Assembly: GCA_964545385.1 (NCBI GenBank)
Contig: CAZJFG010000008.1
Coordinates: forward strand, 1 to 34,349
Length of the DNA stretch: 34,349 bases
Direction of reading: 5' to 3'
DNA from: GCA-002780795 sp964545385
Lineage (GTDB): Bacteria > Patescibacteriota > Microgenomatia > UBA1406 > GWC2-37-13
The position numbers and the translations under genes were made by a program. Shown piece after piece: positions 1 through 8,891 of this stretch. Under the pieces are notes generated by a model. The model was not told the origin of the DNA and made no database searches. It saw only the letters and a list, made by a program, of their open reading frames with translations. The first letter of the stretch is position 1. The number at the start of each line of letters is the position of its first letter.

Positions 1-1363
1 AACCTCCGGCCAGAACCATTGTCACAAGAGTAAAAATTAAATTACTTGTGACAAAGGAGTTAACAAAAAGAATAACCAAAATCATAGGGATTGACGAGAG
101 AATAAATTTTTTTATCGGTCGAAAGAATTGAAAGTTAATATTTTTTTTGGCAACAATAACGACAAAAAAGAATGTTAAAGAGATAAAAAGATGGGTAAAG
201 GGGAAGCCATAATAACCGAATAATCTGGTGAGGATCGGTGTCAAAATCCACATGATTACTGTCCAGGCAAGCATAAAGCTAAAAGAAAGTTTTACCTTGC
301 CAAGGGCATTAAAAATATTGATAAAAGGCGAAGAGTAGATAACAAAATAAGTTGAGATTACAAAGATATAAAAAAATGGAAGAGCCGGTAACCATTTGGT
401 GTAGCGGGGAATAAGAAGGACAAGTTTTGGCATAGCAAAAAAAGCAAGGATCATAACGGGAAGAAGAAGGGCTGTTTCGTAATAAAGGATTTTTTCGACA
501 ACTCGGCCGACTTTATTTTTGTCCTCCTGCAGTCGGGAGATGACCGGGAAAAGAACTTTTGTAACATTATCCATGATAATTCGAATTGGCGCCTCGGCCC
601 ATTTTTTTGCCCAACCGATATAGCCTACTCCTTCAAAGCCGATTACCTTTCCCAAAAAAAGAATAACAAGATCATCTTTAAAAAGCGCTAAAAATGAACT
701 GGCCTGGAAGGGAACGCCAAATTTCAGAAGCTCTCTAAGGTGTTTTTTGGAAATTCCGAGTTCAGGTGTCCATGGCGAAAGGATATAAATGACGATAAGA
801 CCGACTATTGATCTAAGCAGTACAGAATAGACAAAGCTCATAAGAGCCAGTCCTTGCCAAGCCAAGATGATAACTGTTATATAAAAAACCGTACTCTCAA
901 TAATTTGGACAAGGACAATTTTCTGATATTTGATTTTTCTTTCCAAAAAAATCGAAGGAATAGTTTTTAATGATGAGATAAAAAACGAAAAAAGAAGGGC
1001 ATTGTATAAGTAAAGACCTTCTTGAGGTAGTTGATAAAAATTCTTGACCGCAGGACCAAAAAAATAACCGATCGAAACTAAAAGGATGATTAAAAGTTGT
1101 TGGATAGTAAAAGTAGACTTGATATCTTCTTTACTCAATTCTTTTTTTTGGATTAAAGATGCTGCAAGACCAATATCTGAGAAATAGTTTAAAAAAGAGA
1201 TTGTAGAAAGAAGGGTGATATAGATTCCGAATATTTTAGGCGAAAGGAAGATGGTCAAGACCAGATTGGCAAGAAGTCCTAAAAAAGCGGAGTATCCGCT
1301 TTGGAAAAAAAGACTTAAAGCACTCCAAACGGTTTTTGACTTAATGTTTTCAAGTTTTGCCAT
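1..1363 (-). CDS. Polysaccharide flippase (Wzx/MATE-like), 3' end cut by window
   Basis: This is a polytopic membrane protein that probably flips lipid-linked oligosaccharide across the membrane. From the ATG at 1363 the frame stays open for 454 codons to the window edge, so the C-terminus is missing. The N-terminus (MAKLENIKSKTVWSALSLFF) and the following hydrophobic segments with IFGIY and FSDIGLAASLIQKK match the Polysacc_synt/MATE-like flippase pattern, where an early aromatic and Gly-rich helix pair is followed by a DIGL segment. About 11-12 hydrophobic segments are visible. It is divergent from the neighbouring GT-C gene and 19 nt away, and shares a bidirectional -10 element with it. 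Context (many glycosyltransferases) supports glycan export. The substrate cannot be told. MurJ is less likely because the neighbours are surface-glycan enzymes, but it is not excluded. Confidence 0.85.
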   Translation of the reverse strand, partial: MAKLENIKSKTVWSALSLFFQSGYSAFLGLLANLVLTIFLSPKIFGIYITLLSTISFLNYFSDIGLAASLIQKKELSKEDIKSTFTIQQLLIILLVSIGYFFGPAVKNFYQLPQEGLYLYNALLFSFFISSLKTIPSIFLERKIKYQKIVLVQIIESTVFYITVIILAWQGLALMSFVYSVLLRSIVGLIVIYILSPWTPELGISKKHLRELLKFGVPFQASSFLALFKDDLVILFLGKVIGFEGVGYIGWAKKWAEAPIRIIMDNVTKVLFPVISRLQEDKNKVGRVVEKILYYETALLLPVMILAFFAMPKLVLLIPRYTKWLPALPFFYIFVISTYFVIYSSPFINIFNALGKVKLSFSFMLAWTVIMWILTPILTRLFGYYGFPFTHLFISLTFFFVVIVAKKNINFQFFRPIKKFILSSIPMILVILFVNSFVTSNLIFTLVTMVLAGG

Positions 1364-1370
1364 CTGTTGT

Positions 1371-1377
1371 TATAATA
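1371..1377. promoter_or_regulatory. Shared bidirectional -10 element
   Basis: On the plus strand TATAAT (1371-1376) lies 6 nt before the ATG at 1383. On the minus strand the overlapping TATTAT (1377-1372) lies 8 nt before the ATG at 1363. Both transcripts would begin at or within a base or two of the start codon. The hexamers are seen directly; promoter activity is inferred. Confidence 0.6.
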
Positions 1378-1382
1378 ATTGC

Positions 1383-3110
1383 ATGAACAAAAGGTTTTTG
1401 CTTCTTTTTGATTTGCTTATCCTTTTTATTATAACAATTCCCACCTTCACAAGTATTCTTAATAATCAGTATTTTACGATTCATGATAACCAACACGTTG
1501 TCCGTCTTTATTTGTTAGATCGTGGTATTCGTCAAGGTTATCTTTACCCGCGCTGGGTTGACGGACTATCATTCGGATTTGGTGATCCGCTTTTTAATTT
1601 TTACCCGCCCTTGGTCTATTATTTGGGTGAATTTTTCCACATACTTGGTTTTTCTTTTATCTGGTCGATAAAACTTGTTTTTATTTTTGGGTTTTTTACA
1701 GCCAGTCTTTCAATGTATTTTTTGGCAAGAAGTTATTTTGGTAGGCGGCCAGCTATTCTTGCCTCAACAATTTATTCCTACTTTTTTTATCATGCCGTGA
1801 ATGCCTATGTAAGAGGCGCTTTGTCCGAATTTTTTGCCATGTCTTTTCTGCCTTTGGTATTTTTGGCTTTTTACAAATTTTCCAGGGAAACAAATCTAAA
1901 AAACGGATTTTTTCTTGGTTTCAGCCTCAGCCTAATTATTCTTAGCCATCAACTGGTTGCCCTTCCTTTGGTCTTTTTTTTGGTGATATATTTTATTTTT
2001 TATTTTTTAAGAAGTCAGAATAAAAGCAAATTCATCCGTTTTGGTTTTTGTGGAGGATTACTTGGCTTGGCACTTTCCGCATTTTATTTTTTGCCAATGT
2101 TTTATGAAAGAAAATTCACTTTTTTGGATGCCGAACTTGGCGGATATAAAATTCATTTTATTGACCCGTATCAATTCTGGTACTCGGCCTGGGGATATGG
2201 AGCTTCGGTTGCCGGGGCGCCCGACGGTATGACTTTTCAACTTGGGAAAGTAGTTATCTTAATGCTTATTTTTTCTTTAATTTTATTCATAGTTTACTTT
2301 ATTAAAAGTAAAAAGAAAGATAATCTTCTAATTTCTCATTTTTTACTTTTTCTGATTCTTGTTTTTTTTGGTCTCTGGATGACGACAGTATATTCAAGTT
2401 TTATCTGGAATAATTTGAAACTCTTATGGAATCTTCAGTTCCCCTGGCGATTTTTATCAATTACCGCGGTTTTTATAGCCCTTTTATCCAGTATTTGGCT
2501 GGTTTTTTTAGACAGGATTATTCCGGATAGTTGGAAGAAAAAATTGACTCTTAATCTGCTTATGCTTTTTTTTGTTTGTCTATTTATTGTTAAATATTCT
2601 CCTTACTTTAAACCGCAAAGTTACCTAAACATCAAAGATACCGATCTTTTAACCAAAGACCAGATTCAATGGGTACAGAGTCAGACCGTTTTGCATTTTG
2701 TTCCGCGTGGCGTGAAAGCAAGGAAAAATGAATATGGAGTTTATGTGTTGGATATTAATAAAAAAGACCTGCCTAAAGATATTTATAAAATAAAAGCAGG
2801 AAACGCCAATGTAAAGATAGTCGCAAATAAGTTTCAAGAAAAAGAATTTCAGATCAAAGTTGCCTCAAAACAGGCGAAATTTCAACTTAACACTTTTCAT
2901 TTCCCCGGATGGATTGCTTATCTTGACAACAAAAAAATAAATATCGAAGACGACAATGCTTATAAACTGATGAACATTACTGTTCCAATCGGCACCCATA
3001 GGCTTAAATTTGTTTTTGAAGATACATTGGTGCGGAAAGTCGGAAATAGCTTGAGTTTTTTTTCATTTATAGTTGTCATTTTATTTGGAAAAAAGTTTTT
3101 TACAAAATGA
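1383..3110 (+). CDS. GT-C/YfhO-like polytopic membrane protein (PTPS-related family)
   Basis: This is a 575-aa membrane protein, probably a sugar transferase using a lipid-phosphate donor outside the membrane. The first transmembrane helix is followed by an external loop with an acidic residue (IHDNQH, D35) and then YPRWVDGLSFGFGDPLFNFY. The PRW, G.G.PLF and FYPPL pattern is typical of 6-pyruvoyl-tetrahydropterin-synthase-related and YfhO-like GT-C proteins. Around ten hydrophobic helices are followed by a soluble part (about residues 400-545) with FPGWIAYLDN and VPIGTHRLKF, a beta-rich tail common in YfhO proteins. A longer in-frame reading begins at 1251 but would run into the flippase gene. 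ATG 1383, with TATAAT 6 nt upstream, is preferred. Its stop overlaps the next start (ATGA). The substrate is unknown. Confidence 0.75.
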   Translation: MNKRFLLLFDLLILFIITIPTFTSILNNQYFTIHDNQHVVRLYLLDRGIRQGYLYPRWVDGLSFGFGDPLFNFYPPLVYYLGEFFHILGFSFIWSIKLVFIFGFFTASLSMYFLARSYFGRRPAILASTIYSYFFYHAVNAYVRGALSEFFAMSFLPLVFLAFYKFSRETNLKNGFFLGFSLSLIILSHQLVALPLVFFLVIYFIFYFLRSQNKSKFIRFGFCGGLLGLALSAFYFLPMFYERKFTFLDAELGGYKIHFIDPYQFWYSAWGYGASVAGAPDGMTFQLGKVVILMLIFSLILFIVYFIKSKKKDNLLISHFLLFLILVFFGLWMTTVYSSFIWNNLKLLWNLQFPWRFLSITAVFIALLSSIWLVFLDRIIPDSWKKKLTLNLLMLFFVCLFIVKYSPYFKPQSYLNIKDTDLLTKDQIQWVQSQTVLHFVPRGVKARKNEYGVYVLDINKKDLPKDIYKIKAGNANVKIVANKFQEKEFQIKVASKQAKFQLNTFHFPGWIAYLDNKKINIEDDNAYKLMNITVPIGTHRLKFVFEDTLVRKVGNSLSFFSFIVVILFGKKFFTK

Positions 3111-3721
3111 AAAAATACTATTTCTATCCACTTATTGTTTTTGTTTTTTTGGTTAGCTACCATTTCTATTCTTTTTATGAACAGAATTTTTTTCAGATGA
3201 AAAAAATTTTATTGGGCAAAACTCAAAAAAGTTATTATGAAAAAATTCAGAGTGAACATCCTTATTATGAAATTTGGAAGTTAGCTCAGCAAAACAAAAA
3301 AGTAACTTTTATTAACGAGCAAAATAGTGATGGAGCACTTGATTATACAACAACTTATTTCAGGAAAAAAAGAGGAGACAAATCAAACTATTATTTAAGC
3401 GAATTAAAACTTGTTCTTAACTATTTTTTTTATCCGCGTCTTATTACTACCTATTCTTTTTATACGGCAGTTGATTTGAGTTCCTATTTCAATCGGGGAG
3501 AGATCATTGTTTCGGACTTTGATCTTGATACTTATGCAAAAATTCAAAATGAAAAAAAACTATGTCCTTCAAAATCAAAAACGAAAAAAGAAATTACTTT
3601 CGACGAAAAATTTGAAATTTTTTACAAAAGATTAAAAAAACTGGAAATCTCCAAAAAAAACTACCTTGTTTATAATCGCCACCAGGAAAAACCTTATTAT
3701 ATATATGAAGTTATTAAATAA
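3107..3721 (+). CDS. Hypothetical membrane-anchored protein
   Basis: This is a 204-aa protein that I do not recognise. It has one N-terminal hydrophobic segment (about residues 5-22, YPLIVFVFLVSYHFYSF) and a charged, Lys- and Tyr-rich soluble part, so it is probably anchored with its body outside the cell. It is in an operon with its neighbours. Its ATG overlaps the previous stop as ATGA, and the next gene begins within its last codons or 1 nt after its stop. No Cys pairs or known catalytic motif were seen. The context suggests a role in glycan assembly, but that is inference from position only. Confidence 0.7.
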   Translation: MKKYYFYPLIVFVFLVSYHFYSFYEQNFFQMKKILLGKTQKSYYEKIQSEHPYYEIWKLAQQNKKVTFINEQNSDGALDYTTTYFRKKRGDKSNYYLSELKLVLNYFFYPRLITTYSFYTAVDLSSYFNRGEIIVSDFDLDTYAKIQNEKKLCPSKSKTKKEITFDEKFEIFYKRLKKLEISKKNYLVYNRHQEKPYYIYEVIK

Positions 3722-5132
3722 TATGTTAAATCAAGATTTATTTGTTTTGATAAATCTAATTGTTTTTATCTATTTGCTTGGTTATCTATTACTCAATTTT
3801 GTTGCCGGAAAAATTATCTCTAGATTTAATCTTTTTTTAAGGCTGGCTTATACGTGGATGGCCGGAAATTCTCTTTTGGTAGTTCTTTTAACAGGATTAT
3901 TTTTTTCAAAAAAATATGAGATTATCACTCTAAACAATTTTTTTTATTTATATTTATTAGTTGGCGGATTATTTTTGTTTTTTTTATTTAAAAAAAAGAT
4001 TGCTTGTGGTTTTTGCATCAACGAGTGGCTTTACCTGGTAATTATTTTACTTTTTTATGCTCCACTTGTTATTGACAGCATAACCAGTTTTGCTTTAGGC
4101 TGGGATGCTTTGGCCATTTGGTTTTTTAAATCAAAAGCAATTTTTTTGCCGAATAATTTTTTTGATTATGTGAAAAATAATAACTGGCTTTTTTCCAGTC
4201 AGGCTTACCCTATTGGAATTCCGCTTATTGTTTCTTGCTATTATCGACTGATAGGTTTGATAAATGATCAGACGATTCAACTCTATTTTTTCATGTTTTA
4301 CCTTAATCTTGTTTTTTTGGTTTTTGGCGTACTCCTTAAATTATTTGGAAATATGATAAACAAACTGATGATTTTAATGATCACTCTTGGTTTTTTGATT
4401 TCGAGTAATTTTATAATTTATTCACACAATGGTTATCTGGATCTGCCTTTGGGGGGAGTTTTAGCTAGTCTTTTTTCATTGGTTTATTGGTTTTTATCCG
4501 AAAATCGTAAATATAAATTAAATATTGGATATTTAATTATTATCTTTAGCGGTTTAGCGCTGGTTGTAAAAAATGAAGGCTTACCATTTGTTGGTTTTGT
4601 TGGAATTGTAATAATTGTTTATATATTGAAAGATAGATTATTCAATAGTTGGAAAAAAATAACTCAACTTCTAGCAGTTATATTTGTATTTTTTTATCCC
4701 TTTTGTCAATGGCAAATTTACAAAAATAAGTATCAAATTCCTTCCTTTTTGGACGGCAATTATTTGGTTAAGAGCGGTTTTTTAGGAAAATCAAAAATAA
4801 TATTTAATTATTTTTTTATGGAGTTTTTAAATACGAACAAATATAACCTGATACTGATTGTTCTTATTCTGCTTTTTATTTTCGAGCTGTCTTATTTGAT
4901 TTTTAACCGTCAATTTAAAATGAAAAATATATCTTTAATATTTATTTTTCTCAGCCAGATTTTTGCTTATATCTATGTTTATATAATAACTCCATTACCT
5001 TTGGTTACCCAGATAGAATCCTCGCTTGAGAGATTGATGCTTCAGATTATTCCTGTCTTTTTCCTTTTAGTAACTTTTCTTCTAAAAGAAATTCTTGCTT
5101 TAAAAAAGATTAATCCTCCCGGACAAACTTAA
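3705..5132 (+). CDS. GT-C-like polytopic membrane protein
   Basis: This is a 475-aa protein with about 11 hydrophobic segments and no soluble catalytic domain. The motif WDALAIWFFKSKAIF near residues 130-145 resembles the Asp-containing first external loop of GT-C glycosyltransferases. HNGYLDLPLGG and LALVVKNEGLP are also typical of ArnT-like bacterial GT-C proteins. Two ATGs are possible: 3705 (17-nt overlap with the previous gene) and 3723 (1 nt after its stop). The choice changes only six residues. An upstream TTG at 3666 was rejected because it overlaps the previous gene more. The gene ends in a 23-nt tail-to-tail overlap with the minus-strand operon. The sugar specificity is unknown. Confidence 0.7.
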   Translation: MKLLNNMLNQDLFVLINLIVFIYLLGYLLLNFVAGKIISRFNLFLRLAYTWMAGNSLLVVLLTGLFFSKKYEIITLNNFFYLYLLVGGLFLFFLFKKKIACGFCINEWLYLVIILLFYAPLVIDSITSFALGWDALAIWFFKSKAIFLPNNFFDYVKNNNWLFSSQAYPIGIPLIVSCYYRLIGLINDQTIQLYFFMFYLNLVFLVFGVLLKLFGNMINKLMILMITLGFLISSNFIIYSHNGYLDLPLGGVLASLFSLVYWFLSENRKYKLNIGYLIIIFSGLALVVKNEGLPFVGFVGIVIIVYILKDRLFNSWKKITQLLAVIFVFFYPFCQWQIYKNKYQIPSFLDGNYLVKSGFLGKSKIIFNYFFMEFLNTNKYNLILIVLILLFIFELSYLIFNRQFKMKNISLIFIFLSQIFAYIYVYIITPLPLVTQIESSLERLMLQIIPVFFLLVTFLLKEILALKKINPPGQT

Positions 5133-6612
5133 AAAGATAACTGTTTTCTTCAATTTTATAGGTTTTGACAAGTTTAAGATTTGGTGTTGCAGTAAACTCC
5201 CAACGATTTTCTTGGAGAACAACATTTAAATTTGGGGCAAAAACATAAAGAGTATTCAAATCATTATATCCAAGTTCGTCATTGGCCCGTGGAATTAATG
5301 GATCTTTTTCAAGAAAAAATCTAAGATAGAGCGCCCGAGCATCTCCAATAAAATTCTCAGTAATGTTATAAGGAGGTTTTATTGAATCTTTTTTTACAAA
5401 TTCAATCGCTTTTTCTATCTGGCTAAGCTGTGGGAAGGGGTATTTATGGTTAAAGTTATGAGCTTGGAAGTAAAGGATACGGAAGTTAATAAGAAAAAAA
5501 ACAATCGCCGTTAAAACGACTAGATAAAATTGATTAAATATTTTATAAATTGTTAAAACCAGTAAGGGTAAACAGATAAAAAAATACCTCAGATAAAATT
5601 CTTCATGCGATAGAGCAGTGGTAATGAAAGCACAAAAAAAAAGATAGAAAACAAAGTCGTCTCCAATCTTGATTTTTTTCTTTACTTTTTGGTAAACCAG
5701 AAGTAAAAACACCAAAATACCTAACGCTATTTTTTGCCAATATTCCAACTTAAAAAGAATAGGAATATAGGTGACTTCGTAATCAAGCCCAAGAAAAATC
5801 AAGATAATTCGGAAAAGATTGGTTAGTTTTATGTACCAAGGTTGGACAAATATTGGTTGATAAGCAAAGTGATAAGATCGGTTCTTAATAAGATTAAAAT
5901 AAATCGCCTGAGTTAAATAAAAATTATTTTTTAGTTCAAAAAGTATTAGCGGTAGAAGACCTAAAATCAATCCTATTGCAAACAAAAGTGGTTTTTTTTT
6001 GTTTTTTGTTTTAAAGAGAATAAAAAAAACAAAAATGATAATAGGGGCAACAAAGTAATGAAGGTTGATTAGAATTGCGCCAAAAAAGCCTGTCAATAAA
6101 GAAAAAAAACCGCTGTGATTTTTTTTACTTTTAGTTTGATAATAAAAATACCAAAAAATAGGCGCAATTGAAATCAAAAAATTAGGATTCCAATAAAACC
6201 TCATATGAATAACAATTGCTGGTGAAAGAGCATATAGGAAAGTGGCGATAATGGCGTGTTTGGGTTTTTTGAAATAGTCAAAAGCCAATTGAAAAAAAAA
6301 GAAAAGACCTACAATCATTATCAAAATATTGATGTAAATTGGGCCCAGGACATTGTAGTTGCTGATAATCAAACCAATCGCACCCAAATAATAAGTAAGG
6401 GAGCCAAAGTAAATTTCTCGGAAACCAAACTGGCCAAATGATAGAGGTGGTCCGATAACTGTTATTTTTTTTTCTTTCAAAATTCGTAGCGCTTGAAGAG
6501 AATCTCTAGCCATGTCACCGCAGAATAAATAAGTATGATGGAGATTATAACTATAAAAAAAAACGGCACATAAAACAATCGCCAGAAAAATAAGATAATG
6601 ATTCTTTTTCAT
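5110..6612 (-). CDS. GT-C glycosyltransferase, GD..RD / IGP subfamily (paralog 1)
   Basis: This is a 500-aa polytopic protein related to GT39 mannosyl/arabinosyl transferases. The first external loop has GDMARDSLQAL (D33, R36, D37), then VIGPPLSFGQ, where most ArnT-type enzymes have a DE pair. Further marks shared with two other genes in the operon are RFYWNPN, NLHYF and PLILFELKNNF. About 11 hydrophobic segments are followed by an extracytoplasmic tail of about 110 residues. It is the last gene of the minus-strand operon. Its ATG overlaps the preceding stop by 4 nt (ATGA), and its 3' end overlaps the convergent gene by 23 nt. It probably transfers a sugar from a polyprenyl-phosphate donor to an external acceptor. 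The acceptor is unknown. Confidence 0.75.
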   Translation of the reverse strand: MKKNHYLIFLAIVLCAVFFYSYNLHHTYLFCGDMARDSLQALRILKEKKITVIGPPLSFGQFGFREIYFGSLTYYLGAIGLIISNYNVLGPIYINILIMIVGLFFFFQLAFDYFKKPKHAIIATFLYALSPAIVIHMRFYWNPNFLISIAPIFWYFYYQTKSKKNHSGFFSLLTGFFGAILINLHYFVAPIIIFVFFILFKTKNKKKPLLFAIGLILGLLPLILFELKNNFYLTQAIYFNLIKNRSYHFAYQPIFVQPWYIKLTNLFRIILIFLGLDYEVTYIPILFKLEYWQKIALGILVFLLLVYQKVKKKIKIGDDFVFYLFFCAFITTALSHEEFYLRYFFICLPLLVLTIYKIFNQFYLVVLTAIVFFLINFRILYFQAHNFNHKYPFPQLSQIEKAIEFVKKDSIKPPYNITENFIGDARALYLRFFLEKDPLIPRANDELGYNDLNTLYVFAPNLNVVLQENRWEFTATPNLKLVKTYKIEENSYLFKFVRED

Positions 6613-8123
6613 CTAACTAGCTCAAAAAAATAAATAGCAGATTTTTTGCCCGGTTTTTCAAACTTCTTAATTAATTTGATTGGCCAGCTCTGAGGAAATT
6701 CGGTGCGATGAGGGAAAACGACATAAACATAATTATTCTCAAGTTTTGACTGGTTTTCTAAAAGGCTTGAAAGCTCAAGAGGCCAGTATCCTTGAACCGT
6801 TATATTTGTGTCATTTTTGCCAAGAGATGCATCAAGCATATCACCAATCAGACCGAAATTTCCCTCAGCAAGCAAAACAACCGGTTTCTCAGTCGCTTTT
6901 TTTCTTGAATAATCAATTATTTCCGCAACTCCCCAGCCGGCCGGCGGACCTTCAATATACTGGCCGCGGTCAACCGGCGGAAAAGAGATGTTTTTAAAAT
7001 CGAAAATAATTTTGTAATCAAAAAAGATCATAAAAATAACAAAAACAATCAAAAGGTTTTTTTTACTACTTAGTTTTAAATCGGCAATAAAAATGGCTGA
7101 CCAAACAACAAGAAGCGAGGCAAAAAAAATTAGATAACGTGGAAAAATTATTTTAGATATTGAGCAGATAACCAAAAATGGTAAAACAAACCAAGATAGA
7201 AGATAATAAAACAAAGTTCTGTTTTTTTTATAAAGGGTAATAAGCCCAAAGACTCCTAAAATAGGCAGAAACCAACCCGCCTCCCAGACAATATCGACGA
7301 TAACCCCTTTGAAGTTATTCCAAAACATTGAAAAAGGAGCCTGTAAAAATTCTTGTGGAGTCATTAAAAAAGTAGTGTTTTTGATACCGACATAGTGGAG
7401 ATACGGTGAAAGTCTTTGAATGTTATAAATAACAAAAGAATAAATTAAAACAATAAAAAATAACAGGTAATAATTGACGATTTTTAAAATATTTTTTTTC
7501 AAACCGTCCTTTAATATGATTATTGGGGCAAGGCCGGCCAAAAGAATAAACATCTGTGCCGATGATTTAGTAAGAAGAGCCAAACCGCCTACCAGACCAA
7601 AAATCAAAGCGATGTCCAGACTAATCGTTCGAACAAGAACTAGCGAAAAAAACAAAATCCAGATAAAACCCATATTGACAGCCGAATCAGTAAGGGCCAT
7701 GCGGTCGTAAAAAAGAAAATAAGGAGTCAGGATGTATAAAAGAGAACCGATTTGAGCAGTTTTTTTGTTAAAAAGGTAAAAAAGAATACTAAAAATGCCT
7801 ATCAAAGATAAAAATCCCGTCATGACAGAAAAAAGCCGGCCGGCAAACAAAGGATTGTTTGGAAAAAGTTTTAAAAAAGGAATAGTTGCCCAGGTTTGTA
7901 GCGGTTGTTTACCATCGGTAAGTGAAATAAATCGCATCGAAGCGTCATGCCAGGCGACTTTGGCCCAGTGGATATAAATCCCCTCATCCGTGAAAATCGG
8001 AAACTGCTCAAGTCGAATAAGTCTTGTCGTAAAGTACAAAACAATCAATCCAAAAATTATATAAATGTCTTTTTTCGAAAAGTTTTTTTTGAAGAAAGCA
8101 AAAACGTTCAAGATATTAAACAT
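6609..8123 (-). CDS. ArnT/PMT-like GT39 glycosyltransferase
   Basis: This is a 504-aa polytopic membrane enzyme. The first external loop contains FTDEGIYIHWAK (D46, E47), the acidic pair used by PMT/ArnT GT-C enzymes, followed by a Lys-Gln-Pro motif (GKQPLQTW) in the place of the usual KPP. TDSAVNMGFIW and the C-terminal soluble part (about residues 390-504, with EGPPAGWG) fit the ArnT-like family. It probably moves a sugar from a lipid-phosphate donor to a surface acceptor. It lies 9 nt after the GT2 gene in the operon, and that enzyme could make its donor. Its stop overlaps the next ATG by 4 nt. The sugar and acceptor are unknown. Confidence 0.8.
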   Translation of the reverse strand: MFNILNVFAFFKKNFSKKDIYIIFGLIVLYFTTRLIRLEQFPIFTDEGIYIHWAKVAWHDASMRFISLTDGKQPLQTWATIPFLKLFPNNPLFAGRLFSVMTGFLSLIGIFSILFYLFNKKTAQIGSLLYILTPYFLFYDRMALTDSAVNMGFIWILFFSLVLVRTISLDIALIFGLVGGLALLTKSSAQMFILLAGLAPIIILKDGLKKNILKIVNYYLLFFIVLIYSFVIYNIQRLSPYLHYVGIKNTTFLMTPQEFLQAPFSMFWNNFKGVIVDIVWEAGWFLPILGVFGLITLYKKNRTLFYYLLSWFVLPFLVICSISKIIFPRYLIFFASLLVVWSAIFIADLKLSSKKNLLIVFVIFMIFFDYKIIFDFKNISFPPVDRGQYIEGPPAGWGVAEIIDYSRKKATEKPVVLLAEGNFGLIGDMLDASLGKNDTNITVQGYWPLELSSLLENQSKLENNYVYVVFPHRTEFPQSWPIKLIKKFEKPGKKSAIYFFELVR

Positions 8124-8132
8124 AAGAATTAA

Positions 8133-8888
8133 TTATATTTTAGCAATCTTTTTTTTAAAAATTAATGGATGATGAAAAAGATTAATCCGGCCCAAAAAGT
8201 AGATTAAACTCCAAAAACAACATAAAATTCCGTAAATTAAACTTCTTTTAAAATTAATAGATGATGCTTCGGAAAAATATTTTGTTGGGCAGCTTATCTC
8301 ACCGATGGAGAAATTTTGGGCAATAATCTGTAGTAAGATCTGATTGTCGAAAATAAAGTCATCCGAGTTTTTTTCAAAATCTATTTTTTTTAAGACATCG
8401 GATTTGTAGGCTCTTAAACCGGTATGGTATTCTGACAGTTTGATGCCGGTACAGATATTTTCAAAAAGCGTTAAAAAACGATTTGAAATATATTTATAAA
8501 TCGGCATTCCGCCCTCCAGGGCTTTTCCGCCAAGAATACGTGATCCAAGGACACAGTCATAGTTACCACTTTTGATCATCTCAACCAAAGCAGGGATAAG
8601 TTTTGGGTCGTATTGATAATCGGGATGAATCATTACAACTATTCCAGGATTTAATTTGAGAGCTTCTTGGTAGCAGGTTTTTTGATTGCCTCCATAACCA
8701 AGGTTTTTTTTATGAGCAAAAACATCTATCCCCAGTTTTTTGGCTACCTCTATTGTTTTGTCCGAACTTAAATCATCGACTAAAATGACATTTTTTCGAT
8801 AGTCTTTTGGAATATCAAAAAAAGTTTTTCTCAAAGTATTGGCAGCGTTGTATGCCGGTAAGACAATGACGATTTTTGGGTCCTCCAT
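8133..8888 (-). CDS. GT2 polyprenyl-phosphate sugar transferase (DPM1-like)
   Basis: This is a 251-aa GT-A fold enzyme that probably loads a sugar from a nucleotide donor onto polyprenyl phosphate on the cytoplasmic side. Seen motifs are VLPAYNAANTL near residues 9-19, ILVDDLSSDKT (D38, D39), GYGGNQKTCYQEAL for the nucleotide site, MIHPDYQYDP (D90) as the metal-binding position, and VLGSRILGG. The pattern PDYQYDP matches the DPM1-like GT2 group rather than chain-synthesising GT2s. One hydrophobic stretch near residues 215-235 may sit against the membrane. It lies 3 nt from its upstream neighbour and 9 nt from the downstream gene, inside a GT-C operon, which supports a donor-making role. Confidence 0.85.
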   Translation of the reverse strand: MEDPKIVIVLPAYNAANTLRKTFFDIPKDYRKNVILVDDLSSDKTIEVAKKLGIDVFAHKKNLGYGGNQKTCYQEALKLNPGIVVMIHPDYQYDPKLIPALVEMIKSGNYDCVLGSRILGGKALEGGMPIYKYISNRFLTLFENICTGIKLSEYHTGLRAYKSDVLKKIDFEKNSDDFIFDNQILLQIIAQNFSIGEISCPTKYFSEASSINFKRSLIYGILCCFWSLIYFLGRINLFHHPLIFKKKIAKI

Positions 8889-8891
8889 AGC

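Noticed and set aside
1251..1382. N-terminal extension of the first plus-strand GT-C gene
   Set aside because: The 44 extra residues are polar, overlap the flippase gene, and lie upstream of a perfect TATAAT 6 nt before ATG 1383.
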